From SZUA-430 sp965227535 (GTDB taxonomy: Bacteria; Pseudomonadota; Alphaproteobacteria; Micropepsales; Micropepsaceae), in assembly GCA_965227535.1 (NCBI GenBank), contig OZ245761.1, positions 1,302,001-1,366,000 on the forward strand: DNA of 64,000 nucleotides, in the 5' to 3' direction. Below the pieces are notes generated by a model. The model made no database searches, had not been told where the DNA came from, and was given only the letters and a program-made list of their open reading frames with translations. This document shows positions 17,514 to 26,513 of this stretch, in pieces; the stretch's first letter is position 1, and the number at the start of each line of letters is the position of its first letter. The position numbers and the translations under genes are program-made.

Positions 17514-18653
17514 GTGCGCGCGACACTCAGCCGAATCTTCAGCACCATTCTGACCAGCCGAACGCTGCGTGGCGTGCGCCGCGCGCGCCACGCGCTAGGT
17601 CGCACCTTCGGCGGCAAGGCGGTCGTCAACTACTTCCACCAAAGCGACGACCCGTACTCGCAACTCACGGCGCAGATGCTCGGGCCACTCGCGCGCGCGT
17701 ACCGTATCGAGATCAAGTCGTACGTCGTCTCGCCGCCGGACAACGCCGCCGCGCCTGAGCGCGAACGGCTCGCCAAGCTCGCCATCGAAGACGCCGCGCT
17801 GCTTGCGCGCGCCTACGGCTTGAAGTTTCCGGCGCCCGAAGCCAAACCAACGGCCGTCGAACCCAATGGCGACGCCTTGCGCAAACGCCTCGGCCACTAT
17901 CTAGGCGCGATGTTCTATTTCGAAGGCGAGTGGTACTGGGGCGTCGACCGCCTGCACTTCCTCGAAGAGCGCCTCCACGCCGCGGGACTCGCGACCGCGA
18001 AGGGTCCGTTCAAACCGATCGCGCCGGTCAAAGACGTTACCTTCGCACCCACGAAACCGACAGGCGCAACGCTCGACTACTTCCTCTCGTTCCGCAGCCC
18101 CTACACCTACCTCGCCGTGCCGCGCATACGACGCCTGGCCGAACACTACGGTGCAAACCTCCGGCTGCGCTTCGTGCTGCCGATGGTCATGCGCGGCTTG
18201 CCGGTGCCCGCGCCGAAGCGCCTCTACATCATGCTCGACACCAAGCGCGAGGCCGAACGCCTCGGCATGCCCTTCGGCACCGCCGTCGATCCCGTCGGCA
18301 AGGGCGCGGAGCGAGGCCTCGCCGTCCTCCACCACGCGATCCAATCCGGCAAAGGCCCCGAGTTCGTCGAGAGCTTCCTGCGCGGCGTCTTCGCCGAAGG
18401 CATCGACGCGGCGTCCGACGCCGGCCTCGCCAAACTCGCGACGCGGGCCGGCCTCGGCCGCGATCTCGTGCAACGCGCGCTGAAGGACGAAAGCTGGCGC
18501 AAGGTCGCCGAGGCCAACCGCGAAGAACTTTTCGCGCTCGGCCTTTGGGGCGTACCGTCCTTCCGCGTCAATCAAAACCGCCCGCACTGGGGCCAAGACC
18601 GCCTGTGGGCGATCGAACAAGAACTCCAATCCGCCAAAGTGGAAACGCCATGA
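17514..18653 (+). CDS. Tandem DsbA/2-hydroxychromene-2-carboxylate isomerase-like protein
   Basis: 379 residues with two thioredoxin-like (kappa-GST/HCCA isomerase) halves. The N-terminal half (about 35-175) contains NYFHQSDDPYSQL. The C-terminal half (about 183-375) contains LDYFLSFRSPYTYLAVPRI, LRLRFVLPMVMRG and the closing LGLWGVPSFRVN cis-Pro loop. The Ser-Pro-Tyr in each half matches the position of the glutathione-activating serine of kappa GSTs. A tandem copy in one chain is unusual compared with the normal single-domain size of about 200. The start is GTG 17514. Its stop overlaps the next ATG (ATGA). It heads a four-gene operon with a GST-like protein, a sulfatase and its maturase. 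Confidence 0.75.
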   Translation: MRATLSRIFSTILTSRTLRGVRRARHALGRTFGGKAVVNYFHQSDDPYSQLTAQMLGPLARAYRIEIKSYVVSPPDNAAAPERERLAKLAIEDAALLARAYGLKFPAPEAKPTAVEPNGDALRKRLGHYLGAMFYFEGEWYWGVDRLHFLEERLHAAGLATAKGPFKPIAPVKDVTFAPTKPTGATLDYFLSFRSPYTYLAVPRIRRLAEHYGANLRLRFVLPMVMRGLPVPAPKRLYIMLDTKREAERLGMPFGTAVDPVGKGAERGLAVLHHAIQSGKGPEFVESFLRGVFAEGIDAASDAGLAKLATRAGLGRDLVQRALKDESWRKVAEANREELFALGLWGVPSFRVNQNRPHWGQDRLWAIEQELQSAKVETP

Positions 18654-19678
18654 TCCCGACACCGATTACCCTGAACGGCGCGCCAGGCTCGCCCTACACC
18701 CGCAAGATGCTGTCGCTGCTGCGTTACCGCCGCATCCCGTACAAGCTCCTGCAATACGGCATGGGTTCACCGCCGGGCATGCCGAGGCCGAAGGTCCAAC
18801 TGCTGCCGACGTTCTATCTCCCGAACGAAGGCGGCGAACTCGAGGCCGTCGTGGACTCGACACCATTGATACGCCGCCTGGAGCGCGACATCGAAGGCCG
18901 CACAGTTCTGCCGCCCCATCCCGTCACCGCCTTCATCGATTTCATGCTGGAAGACTACGCGGACGAGTGGCTGACGAAGGCGATGTTCCATTACCGCTGG
19001 CACTACGCCGCCGACGCGGACAAGGCCGGCGACATCCTCCCGCGCTGGTCGCGGATCGCAGCATCGGACGAAGACATGGCGCAGATGAAGAAGTTCATCA
19101 TGGACCGCCAAATCTCGCGCCTCTACGTCGTCGGCTCGAACGACACGACGACGCCGGTGATCGAAGCGAGCTACGAACGCTTCCTCGATCTCTTCAACGC
19201 ACACCTCAAACATCATCCGTTCCTGATGGGCAACCGCCCCGGCGCGTCCGACTTCGGCGTCTTCGGCCAGCTCACCGCGCTCACCCATTTCGATCCAACA
19301 CCGATGGCGCTCACTATGACGAAAGCGCCGCGCGTCTACGCCTGGGTCGAAGTCACGGAGGATCTTTCGGGCCTCGAACCGAAAGACAGCGACTGGCTTG
19401 ATCCGGCGAACATCCCCACAACGATTATCGCCCTGCTGAAGGAATTCGGCCGCGTCTATGTCCCCGCATTGCTGGCCAACGCCGCCGCTATCGCAAAAGG
19501 CGCGGACACATTCGAAACCGAGATCGACGGCAAGCCGTGGAAACAGCAAACCTTCCCGTACCAAGCCAAATGCCTGCAATGGCTGCGCAACGCCTACGCC
19601 GACTTGAACTCGTCCGATCGCGCAAGCATCGACAAAATACTGGGCGGCACCGGCTGCGCCGTCCTCTTCCAGAAATAG
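18650..19678 (+). CDS. Glutathione S-transferase-like protein, extended
   Basis: 342 residues, longer than usual GSTs. The N-terminal thioredoxin fold begins TLNGAPGSPYTRKMLSLLRY and continues to VVDSTPLIRRLER, the glutathione-binding DST motif. A long helical region with FLMGNRPGASDFGVFGQL is the GST C-terminal domain, and about 90 residues follow that are outside the standard fold. ATG 18650 overlaps the stop of the preceding gene. Together with the tandem HCCA-like protein it suggests glutathione chemistry on an aromatic or electrophilic substrate released by the downstream sulfatase; this is inference. Confidence 0.82.
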   Translation: MIPTPITLNGAPGSPYTRKMLSLLRYRRIPYKLLQYGMGSPPGMPRPKVQLLPTFYLPNEGGELEAVVDSTPLIRRLERDIEGRTVLPPHPVTAFIDFMLEDYADEWLTKAMFHYRWHYAADADKAGDILPRWSRIAASDEDMAQMKKFIMDRQISRLYVVGSNDTTTPVIEASYERFLDLFNAHLKHHPFLMGNRPGASDFGVFGQLTALTHFDPTPMALTMTKAPRVYAWVEVTEDLSGLEPKDSDWLDPANIPTTIIALLKEFGRVYVPALLANAAAIAKGADTFETEIDGKPWKQQTFPYQAKCLQWLRNAYADLNSSDRASIDKILGGTGCAVLFQK

Positions 19679-19688
19679 GAACACGCAC

Positions 19689-21347
19689 ATGCGCAAATGG
19701 CTGATCGGAACTGCCGCCGTCGTCGCCGTGCTGGGCGTCGCGGGCTTCATCGCGTTCCAGAACTACTGGTACTACCTACCCGGCATCATGGCCGCGATCC
19801 GCGATCCCATTCAGCCCAACCACGAAGTCGTGTGGGAAAAAGGCCCCGACGCACCCGCAACTCCGTCGGCCGACCGCCCTCCCAACATCATCCTCATCGT
19901 TGCGGACGACCTCGGCTACAACGACATCACGCTGAGCGGAGGCGGCGTCGCCAACGGCGCGGTGCCGACACCCAACATCGACTCGATCGCAAAGGACGGT
20001 GCGAACCTCACGCAGTCCTACGCCGGCAACGCCACCTGCGCACCGTCACGCGCCGCGATTATGACCGGCCGTTACGCCACCCGCTTCGGCTTCGAGTTCA
20101 CGCCCGTACCAAAGCAGTTCTCGCGCCTCGTCGGTCACTCCGGCACGACCAGCCATCCGCCCGTGTATCATGCCGAACTCGAAGACGCGGTGCCCGAGAT
20201 GGCGGACATGACGGTGCCGGCCAGCGAGATCACACTCCCACAAATGCTGAAGACCAAAGGCTATCGCACGCTGATGCTCGGCAAGTGGCATCTCGGCGAA
20301 ACGGCGACCTCGCGTCCCGAAGCCCGCGGCTTCGACGAATTCTTGGGCTTCCTCCAAGGCGCCGCGCGCTACCTGCCGCCGGGCGACCCGAACGCCGTCG
20401 ACGCGCACCAAGACTTCGACCCCATCGACAAGTTCCTCTGGGCGAACCTGCCCTACGCCGTCGTCAACAACAACAAACCCGGCCGCTTCGCACCAAAGGG
20501 CTACGTCACCGATTACCTCTCCGACGAAGCGGCGAAAGCGATCGACGCCAACAAGAACCGCCCGTTCTTCATGTATCTCGCCTACAACGCGCCGCATACG
20601 CCGTTGCAAGCGCAAAAGTCCGACTATGACGCGCTGAGCACCATCGAGAACCATCGCCTGCGCATCTACGCCGCGATGATCCGCTCGCTCGACCGCGGCG
20701 TGGGCACGGTCTTGAAAGCCGTGAAAGACGCAGGCATCGAAGACAACACGCTCATCATCTTCACCAGCGACAACGGCGGCGCGAACTACATCGGCTTGCC
20801 CGACATCAACAAGCCGTTCCGCGGCTGGAAGATGACGTTCTTCGAAGGTGGCATCCGCGTCCCCTTCCTCGCCAAATGGCCGGCGAAGATCGCAAAGGGC
20901 ACGACATTCGCCGCCGCCGCCGGCCACGTCGACATCTTCGCGACCGCAGCCGCTGCAGCCGGCGCCGACATACCTACCGACCGCACAATGGACGGCGTGA
21001 ACCTCATCCCCTACATCACCGGCGAAACGCAAGGCGCGCCGCACGAAACGATGTTCTGGCGCTCCGGCCACTACAAGGCCGTGCTCGCCGGCGACTGGAA
21101 ACTGCAATCCTCAAGCGACCCGAAGAAGTCGTGGCTCTTCGATCTCAAAACCGATCCGACGGAAAAAACCAACGCCGCCGAAACCAACCCCGATAAACTC
21201 GCAGAGATGACGGCGCTGCTGACCAAGATCAACGACGAACAATCCAAACCGCTTTGGCCCTCTCTCTTGGAAGGCTCAGTCCCCGTCGACCGCCCCCTCG
21301 ACACACCTGAGGTGGAAGGCGAGGAGTACGTCTATTGGCCCAACTAA
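19689..21347 (+). CDS. Type I sulfatase (arylsulfatase family), membrane-anchored or exported
   Basis: 552 residues. An N-terminal hydrophobic helix (about 3-25) exports or anchors the enzyme. The metal-binding NIILIVADDLGYNDI is followed by the sulfatase signature with Cys117 in NATCAPSRAAIMTGR, the Cys-x-Pro-x-Arg motif in which Cys is oxidised to formylglycine. LMLGKWHLG supplies the Lys and His of the active site, and IIFTSDNGG the second metal ligands. All catalytic residues are visible. It cleaves sulfate esters in the periplasm; the organic group is unknown. It lies 21 bases before a formylglycine-generating enzyme gene, a functional pairing. Confidence 0.93.
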   Translation: MRKWLIGTAAVVAVLGVAGFIAFQNYWYYLPGIMAAIRDPIQPNHEVVWEKGPDAPATPSADRPPNIILIVADDLGYNDITLSGGGVANGAVPTPNIDSIAKDGANLTQSYAGNATCAPSRAAIMTGRYATRFGFEFTPVPKQFSRLVGHSGTTSHPPVYHAELEDAVPEMADMTVPASEITLPQMLKTKGYRTLMLGKWHLGETATSRPEARGFDEFLGFLQGAARYLPPGDPNAVDAHQDFDPIDKFLWANLPYAVVNNNKPGRFAPKGYVTDYLSDEAAKAIDANKNRPFFMYLAYNAPHTPLQAQKSDYDALSTIENHRLRIYAAMIRSLDRGVGTVLKAVKDAGIEDNTLIIFTSDNGGANYIGLPDINKPFRGWKMTFFEGGIRVPFLAKWPAKIAKGTTFAAAAGHVDIFATAAAAAGADIPTDRTMDGVNLIPYITGETQGAPHETMFWRSGHYKAVLAGDWKLQSSSDPKKSWLFDLKTDPTEKTNAAETNPDKLAEMTALLTKINDEQSKPLWPSLLEGSVPVDRPLDTPEVEGEEYVYWPN

Positions 21348-21367
21348 GTGCAAAGGCTTAAAGCAGG

Positions 21368-22279
21368 ATGGCAACGCGCACGCTCATTCTCGTCGCCGTT
21401 GCCATCGCATTCCTGGGCGTGACGCTCTACCTCACGTTGGGCACGCGAAACACCGTCCCCGAAATCCTCACCTGCCCGCTGCAAACAGAAGAGCGCGCAC
21501 AACATCCCGGCATGGTCTGGATCCCGGGCGGCACGTTCGAGATGGGCGGCGACGTCTATCCCGAAGAGGCCCCGCGCCGCACAGTCGGCGTCGACGGCTT
21601 CTGGATGGACCGCACCGAAGTCACCAACGCCGACTTCGCCACATTCGTGAAAGAAACGAACTACGTCACCGTCGCAGAACGCGCGACCAACCCCGGCGCC
21701 GCAGTCTTCGTCATGCCGTCAGGCGATGCCGACCTCTCGACCGCCGCCGCATGGTGGAGCTACGTCAAAGGCGCCAACTGGAAACACCCCGGCGGCCCCG
21801 ACACGTCGATCGAAGGCCGCGACCACTTCCCCGTCGTCGCCCTCGCCTACGAAGACGTCGCGGCCTACGCCAAATGGAAAGGCCGCGCGCTGCCGACCGA
21901 AGCTCAATGGGAATGGGCCGCCCGCGCCGGCAACCCGCAAGCCGACGAACGCGAGCAACCAAAAGACGCCAACACCTGGCAAGGCGTCTTTCCGCTCATC
22001 AACAGCGCCGAAGACGGCTTCACCGGCATCGCACCCGTCGGCTGCTTCAAACCCAACGCCTATGGCCTCAACGACATGATCGGCAACGTCTGGGAATGGA
22101 CGACGACCGCCTACGACGCCGAAACGCCAAAGGCACGCGTGATCAAAGGCGGCTCATTCCTCTGCGCGCCGAACTACTGCCTGCGCTACCGCCCCGCCGC
22201 GCGCCAGCGCCAAGAAGAAGACCTGGGCACGACGCATCTCGGCTTCCGAACGGTCCTGAACGCACCGGGTCCGCACTAG
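21368..22279 (+). CDS. Formylglycine-generating enzyme (sulfatase maturase), SUMF1/FGE family
   Basis: 303 residues with an N-terminal membrane anchor (about 3-26). The FGE fold is clear: GMVWIPGGTFEMGGD, TEVTNADFATFV, LPTEAQWEWAARAG and NDMIGNVWEWT. The redox pair of true FGEs is present, Cys266 and Cys271 in FLCAPNYCLRYRPAARQ, which separates it from the many cysteine-free SUMF1-domain proteins. It should convert the sulfatase active-site Cys to formylglycine using O2 and copper. It is the last gene of the operon; its TAG shares bases with the stop codon of the convergent small membrane protein gene. Confidence 0.92.
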   Translation: MATRTLILVAVAIAFLGVTLYLTLGTRNTVPEILTCPLQTEERAQHPGMVWIPGGTFEMGGDVYPEEAPRRTVGVDGFWMDRTEVTNADFATFVKETNYVTVAERATNPGAAVFVMPSGDADLSTAAAWWSYVKGANWKHPGGPDTSIEGRDHFPVVALAYEDVAAYAKWKGRALPTEAQWEWAARAGNPQADEREQPKDANTWQGVFPLINSAEDGFTGIAPVGCFKPNAYGLNDMIGNVWEWTTTAYDAETPKARVIKGGSFLCAPNYCLRYRPAARQRQEEDLGTTHLGFRTVLNAPGPH

Positions 22280-22470
22280 AACAACCGCATCTCAAACGTC
22301 GCAAAGAAAATCGCAACGCCGCCGAATAGCACCGCCGCGAACAACCGCGCGATGCCATACCCGACCCTGCCGCTTCTGAAATTCGAAATCGCAAGCATCA
22401 GATAGATGGCCGCGACCACGCCCAAAGCGATCGTGATCGCCAGATCCTGATCGATGTAAGACTCCGACAC
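22276..22470 (-). CDS. Small two-helix membrane protein
   Basis: 64 residues with two predicted transmembrane helices (about 9-28 and 41-60) joined by a short basic loop SNFRSGRVG. Begins at ATG 22470 (MSESYIDQD), 12 bases after the TetR gene stop on the same strand, so it is probably the second gene of that unit. It overlaps the FGE stop by four bases tail to tail. Function unknown. Confidence 0.65.
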   Translation of the reverse strand: MSESYIDQDLAITIALGVVAAIYLMLAISNFRSGRVGYGIARLFAAVLFGGVAIFFATFEMRLF

Positions 22471-22482
22471 CCGCCAACGCCC

Positions 22483-23025
22483 CTAACTGACCAACGTTTC
22501 GATCTCGCGCCACAGCGCGCGCCCCGTCGGCACTTGCGAAAAGTAACTGCCGATCAGCGCAAGATAGAGGATCCGCGCCCGCACGTCCGCCACACCGGGC
22601 TTGATACCAAGCGCACGCAGCAAGCCGCTCACATAGGCAATTCGCTCGGCATCCGCCGCGGCAATAGCCGCCGCCACCGCCGCGTCGTGCCGCGCCCACC
22701 CGCGCATCGCCGTCTCCAACGTCCCCGGCGCGACGCCGCTCGTCCCGAACCCGATGAGACGGCGCAGCTTCGCCCGCGGCGTGCCGCCCGCTTGATCGAC
22801 CCGCTCGGCGATCGCACGTGTCGCGATGCGCCGCCAATGCTCCAGCATCGCCGCATGCAGCGCCGCGCGATCCTTGAAATGCCAATAGAAACTGCCCTTG
22901 GTGACTTTGAGCCGAAGCGCCAACGGCTCCACGCGCACACCCGCGATCCCTTCGGCGAGCAGCAGCTTCAAAGCCTCGCGTATCCATTCCTCGCGTCCGA
23001 TACGCGTATCGCGCTTCACTGTCAT
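22483..23025 (-). CDS. TetR/AcrR-family transcriptional regulator
   Basis: 180 residues from ATG 23025 (MTVKRDTRIGREEW). The N-terminal helix-turn-helix with LLLAEGIAGVRVEPLALRL and VTKGSFYWHFKDRAALH is diagnostic of TetR repressors; the C-terminal ligand-binding and dimer domain is divergent, as usual. An in-frame start at 23199 would read through the operator region and is rejected. Divergent from a small membrane protein gene, with two CCATACG-type dyads between, so it most likely represses itself and that gene. The inducing ligand is unknown. Confidence 0.9.
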   Translation of the reverse strand: MTVKRDTRIGREEWIREALKLLLAEGIAGVRVEPLALRLKVTKGSFYWHFKDRAALHAAMLEHWRRIATRAIAERVDQAGGTPRAKLRRLIGFGTSGVAPGTLETAMRGWARHDAAVAAAIAAADAERIAYVSGLLRALGIKPGVADVRARILYLALIGSYFSQVPTGRALWREIETLVS

Positions 23026-23032
23026 ACTGCGA

Positions 23033-23094
23033 CCATACGCCACCGTATTGACGAACGCAAACCGTGCGCATATGAACCATACGCAAGCGTATGG
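23033..23094. promoter_or_regulatory. TetR operators between divergent genes
   Basis: A perfect palindrome CCATACGC-AA-GCGTATGG lies at 23077-23094, eight bases before the ATG of the rightward gene. A second, weaker copy of the same half-sites (CCATACG-CCAC-CGTAT) lies at 23033-23048, next to the TetR start. A third symmetric GATACGCGTATC at 22999-23010 lies inside the 5' end of the TetR gene. Repetition of ATACG/CGTAT half-sites supports autoregulation. Confidence 0.7.
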
Positions 23095-23101
23095 AGAAGA
23101 C

Positions 23102-23494
23102 ATGACCGCCACTCTCTCGGAAATCCTCCTAGCCGTCGCCGGCAGCGGCAGCCTCGCCGCCGCCATCGCCCACAGCGTGCTGGGCGAACGCCTTTTCATT
23201 CCTCAGATCCAATCCCAAATGACGTGGGCCGGCGGCGCCAAAACCGCTGCATTCAGAAGCTCGATCGTCCGCCTCGCCTGGCACGCGACAAGCGTGATGT
23301 GGCTGGGCTTCGCGGCCCTGCTCCTCGCACCGCTGTTGGGCTTCGAAGGCTTGATGCCGGTCTACGTCGTCGCCGCGGCAACCTTCGGCGTCGTTCTCAT
23401 CATGACGGGCCCGATGACAGCCTTCCGCCACGTCGGCTGGCCGGTCTTCGCTGTCATCACCGCAAGCCTCATCGGCGCACTCGCGCTCGCCTGA
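23102..23494 (+). CDS. Four-helix membrane protein under TetR control
   Basis: 130 residues, start ATG 23102 with GGAGAAG upstream. Four hydrophobic segments (about 8-25, 60-80, 84-105, 108-128). No characterised family recognised. The start overlaps the edge of the TetR operator region, so its expression is probably gated by the divergent regulator. Ends five bases before the convergent dehydratase gene. Confidence 0.78.
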   Translation: MTATLSEILLAVAGSGSLAAAIAHSVLGERLFIPQIQSQMTWAGGAKTAAFRSSIVRLAWHATSVMWLGFAALLLAPLLGFEGLMPVYVVAAATFGVVLIMTGPMTAFRHVGWPVFAVITASLIGALALA

Positions 23495-23498
23495 ACGC

Positions 23499-25271
23499 TC
23501 AGTGCGAATCCCGCGCCTCGCCGCGCGTCGCAATGATGTCGATGTAAAGCGTGGCCGGCTCAAAGCACGCGCCCGTCGATAGCTGCCCGGTGTTGGCGCG
23601 CGCAATCTCCTCCCACGGCGTCTGCGATTTCAGCACAGGCGGCGTCCAAGCCTTGCGCCGGCGCTCCCACTCGGCCTCCGGCACAACGGCATCGACGCGG
23701 CGCGTGTTCAGATCGATGCAGATCACGTCGCCCGTTTGCAGCAACGCCAACCCGCCGCCAACTGCAGCCTCAGGCGACGCATTCAGGATCGAGGGTGAGG
23801 CACTCGTCCCGCTCTGCCGCCCATCGCCGATGCACGGCAACGCCGTGATCCCGCGTTTGATCAGCGCATCGGGCGGCTGCATGTTCACAACCTCCGCCGA
23901 TCCCGGATAACCGACCGGCCCACAATTGCGCATGACGAGAATGCAGTTCTCGTCGATCGCAAGAGCTGCGTCGTTGATGCGGCGATGATAATCCTCCGGC
24001 CCCTCGAACACGATCGCTCGCCCCTCGAACACACCCGGCGCACCGGCGCGCTTCAGATAACGCGCCGCGAACTCCTCACCGATGACGCTCGTCTTCATGA
24101 TCGCGGAGTCGAACAGATTCCCGGACAACACCAAGAATCCGGCCGCTTCCTTCAAGGGCGCGGCGACCGAACGGATTACGTCGGCATCGTGCGTACGCCG
24201 ACCCCGATACGCAGCCCCGATCGTCTTGCCCGAAACCGTCATCGCGCTCTCGTCGATCAATCCAGCGGCGATCAGCTCCGCGAACACGGCAACGACGCCG
24301 CCCGCGCGATGAAACCCCTCACCCAGATGCGTTCCCGCCGGCATGCAGTTCACCAGCAGCGGCACTTCGTATCCGTATGTCTGCCAATCGGCGAGCGACA
24401 ACGCCACACCCATATGCCGCGCAATCGCGATCAGATGCGGCGGACAATTCGTCGACGCGCCGATCGCAGCGGCGACGCGGATCGCATTCAAGAAAGCCGC
24501 GCGCGTCATCACCTGCGACGGCTTCAAATCCTCATGCACCATCTCGACGATGCGCACACCCGTCTCGTGCGCCATCTGCGCACGCGCCGCGTAAGGCGCA
24601 GGGATCGCGGCACATCCGGGCAGGGACATACCCAATGCCTCGGCAATCGAATTCATCGACAGCGCCGTGCCCATCGTGTTGCAATGCCCGGCCGACGGGG
24701 CACTCGCCGCCGCCATCTCCATGAATTCGGCGTAGCCGATCTCGCCCTTCGCGAGCATCTGCCGCCCTTGCCAAATGATCGTGCCCGAGCCCGCGCGCTG
24801 CCCGCGCCACACACCGTCAAGCATCGGCCCGCCTGACAACACGATCGAGGGAATGTTCACCGTCGCCGCCGCCATCAAACAAGCGGGCGTCGTCTTATCG
24901 CACCCGGTCGTCAGCACCACGCCGTCGAGCGGATACCCGTGCAACACCTCGACCAACCCCAAATAAGCGAGATTGCGATCGAGCGCCGCCGTCGGCCGCT
25001 TCCCCGTCTCCTGAATCGGATGCACGGGAAACTCAAGCGCCACACCACCCGCCTGCCGCACGCCCTCGCGCACCCGCTTGGCCAGCTCCAAATGATGCCG
25101 GTTGCACGGCGACAGGTCCGACCCCGTCTGCGCGATCCCGATGATCGGCCGCCCCGACTGCAGCTCCTCGCGCGTCAGCCCAAAGTTCAGGTATCGTTCC
25201 AGATAAAGCGCGGTCATCCCAGGATTTTCGGGATTGTCGAACCAGCGGCGCGAACGCAGAGTTTTGGTCAT
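23499..25271 (-). CDS. IlvD/Edd-family dehydratase (probably sugar-acid dehydratase)
   Basis: 590 residues. The three Fe-S cluster cysteines of the family are present: Cys56 in DLSPCNRHH, Cys124 in TTGCDKTTPA and Cys197 in GHCNTMGTA; GDGRQSGTS near the C-terminus is also typical. The sequence style (MTALYLERYLNFGLTREEL at the start and ESGxP-like motifs absent from true IlvD) is that of pentonate (arabonate or xylonate) dehydratases rather than dihydroxyacid dehydratase. It would turn an aldonate into the 2-keto-3-deoxy acid in the cytosol. ATG 25271 start. Divergent from a secreted hydrolase gene 65 bases away. Confidence 0.85.
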   Translation of the reverse strand: MTKTLRSRRWFDNPENPGMTALYLERYLNFGLTREELQSGRPIIGIAQTGSDLSPCNRHHLELAKRVREGVRQAGGVALEFPVHPIQETGKRPTAALDRNLAYLGLVEVLHGYPLDGVVLTTGCDKTTPACLMAAATVNIPSIVLSGGPMLDGVWRGQRAGSGTIIWQGRQMLAKGEIGYAEFMEMAAASAPSAGHCNTMGTALSMNSIAEALGMSLPGCAAIPAPYAARAQMAHETGVRIVEMVHEDLKPSQVMTRAAFLNAIRVAAAIGASTNCPPHLIAIARHMGVALSLADWQTYGYEVPLLVNCMPAGTHLGEGFHRAGGVVAVFAELIAAGLIDESAMTVSGKTIGAAYRGRRTHDADVIRSVAAPLKEAAGFLVLSGNLFDSAIMKTSVIGEEFAARYLKRAGAPGVFEGRAIVFEGPEDYHRRINDAALAIDENCILVMRNCGPVGYPGSAEVVNMQPPDALIKRGITALPCIGDGRQSGTSASPSILNASPEAAVGGGLALLQTGDVICIDLNTRRVDAVVPEAEWERRRKAWTPPVLKSQTPWEEIARANTGQLSTGACFEPATLYIDIIATRGEARDSH

Positions 25272-25335
25272 GCGACGGAAAAAGCCTCATCCAAACGTTC
25301 AAGCACTCTACCGGATTTTGAGGAACATAAAGCCC

Positions 25336-26331
25336 ATGACTTTGCGCGTCATCGCCGCCCTCGCCCTGATGTTCCTCGTCGCGCTGAGCCCCGTGCGCGC
25401 GGCCGACAAAGCCGACGTCGAAACCATCTTCGGCGACTGGACCGACACCGCCCGCGCCAACCGCGTCGTGCCCTACAAGATCTACCACCCGGTGAACGCG
25501 CAAGGGCCACGCCCGATCGTCATCTTCTCCCACGGCCTCGGCGGCAACCGCGAAGGCGCGGAATACCTCCTGCGCTTCCTGGCCGAGAACGGCTACGTCA
25601 CGGTCGCGGTTCAGCACGCGGGCTCCGACACGCCTGCGGTCTTTGGCGAGTTGGAAAGGAACGGCGGCGCACTCGACCGCGCTGACGCCGCCGGCAAACT
25701 CAAGGATAGCACATCGCCGCAAACCGCAGCCGAACGCTTCCGCGACATCCCCTTCGCGATCGATCAACTCACGCAGATGAATGCCAACGATGCAAAGCTG
25801 CGCGGCCGTCTCGACCTCTCGCGCGTCGGCATGTCGGGCCACTCCTTCGGCGCGCTCACGACGCTCGCCTTGTCCGGGCAAGCATTCGCTGGCGGCCGCT
25901 ACTCGTTCGCCGATCCACGCATCAAAGCGTCGATCGCCTACAGCCCGTCAAAGCCGCGCATGGGCGACCCGGCACGAGCCTTCGCAGCGATGCAAGTCCC
26001 GATCTTCCACATGACCGGCACAGCCGACCAAACGCCCTTCGACCGAGGCGAACCGCCCGAGAGTCGCCAAATCCCCTACCGCAGCACCACCACGGCCGAC
26101 AAATTCCTGATCGTCTTCAACGGCGGCGACCACATGATCTTTTCCGGCCGCGGCCTGCGCGGCGAGACCCGGCCCAACGACCCAAAATTCCACGCCCTCA
26201 TCCAAAAGGCATCGCTCGCCTACTGGGACGCCTACCTCATGGGCAACAAAGACGCGACCGCCTACCTCACCGACGGAAGGTTCAAGCAAGACCTCGGCGC
26301 CGACGGCACCTATGAATTTCAACTGCGCTGA
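25336..26331 (+). CDS. Secreted alpha/beta hydrolase (dienelactone hydrolase / PAF-acetylhydrolase-like)
   Basis: 331 residues with a signal peptide (about 1-22, cut after VRA). The fold motifs are VIFSHGLGGNREGAEY (oxyanion loop), the nucleophile elbow GMSGHSFGALTT with its serine, and FNGGDHMIFSG with the catalytic His. The catalytic set is complete, so an active esterase or lipase is expected in the periplasm. ATG 25336 was chosen because the signal peptide starts there; the ORF extends in frame to 25234 without support. Substrate unknown. Confidence 0.85.
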   Translation: MTLRVIAALALMFLVALSPVRAADKADVETIFGDWTDTARANRVVPYKIYHPVNAQGPRPIVIFSHGLGGNREGAEYLLRFLAENGYVTVAVQHAGSDTPAVFGELERNGGALDRADAAGKLKDSTSPQTAAERFRDIPFAIDQLTQMNANDAKLRGRLDLSRVGMSGHSFGALTTLALSGQAFAGGRYSFADPRIKASIAYSPSKPRMGDPARAFAAMQVPIFHMTGTADQTPFDRGEPPESRQIPYRSTTTADKFLIVFNGGDHMIFSGRGLRGETRPNDPKFHALIQKASLAYWDAYLMGNKDATAYLTDGRFKQDLGADGTYEFQLR

Positions 26332-26513
26332 TCACGCCCTTCAGCTGCGTTTCGAGATCTTCACGCGGCATAGAGGCGCCGAACAACTTCACGTCAATGA
26401 CGCCACCGCCGACAGCGTCGATGCCGTCCGTTCGCACCTGCCGAATAATCACGCGAGCACTCCCCGGTCAGAAACTAGTCGCCCGCGCCGCCCCGCTGAC
26501 AGGCATGTGCTAA

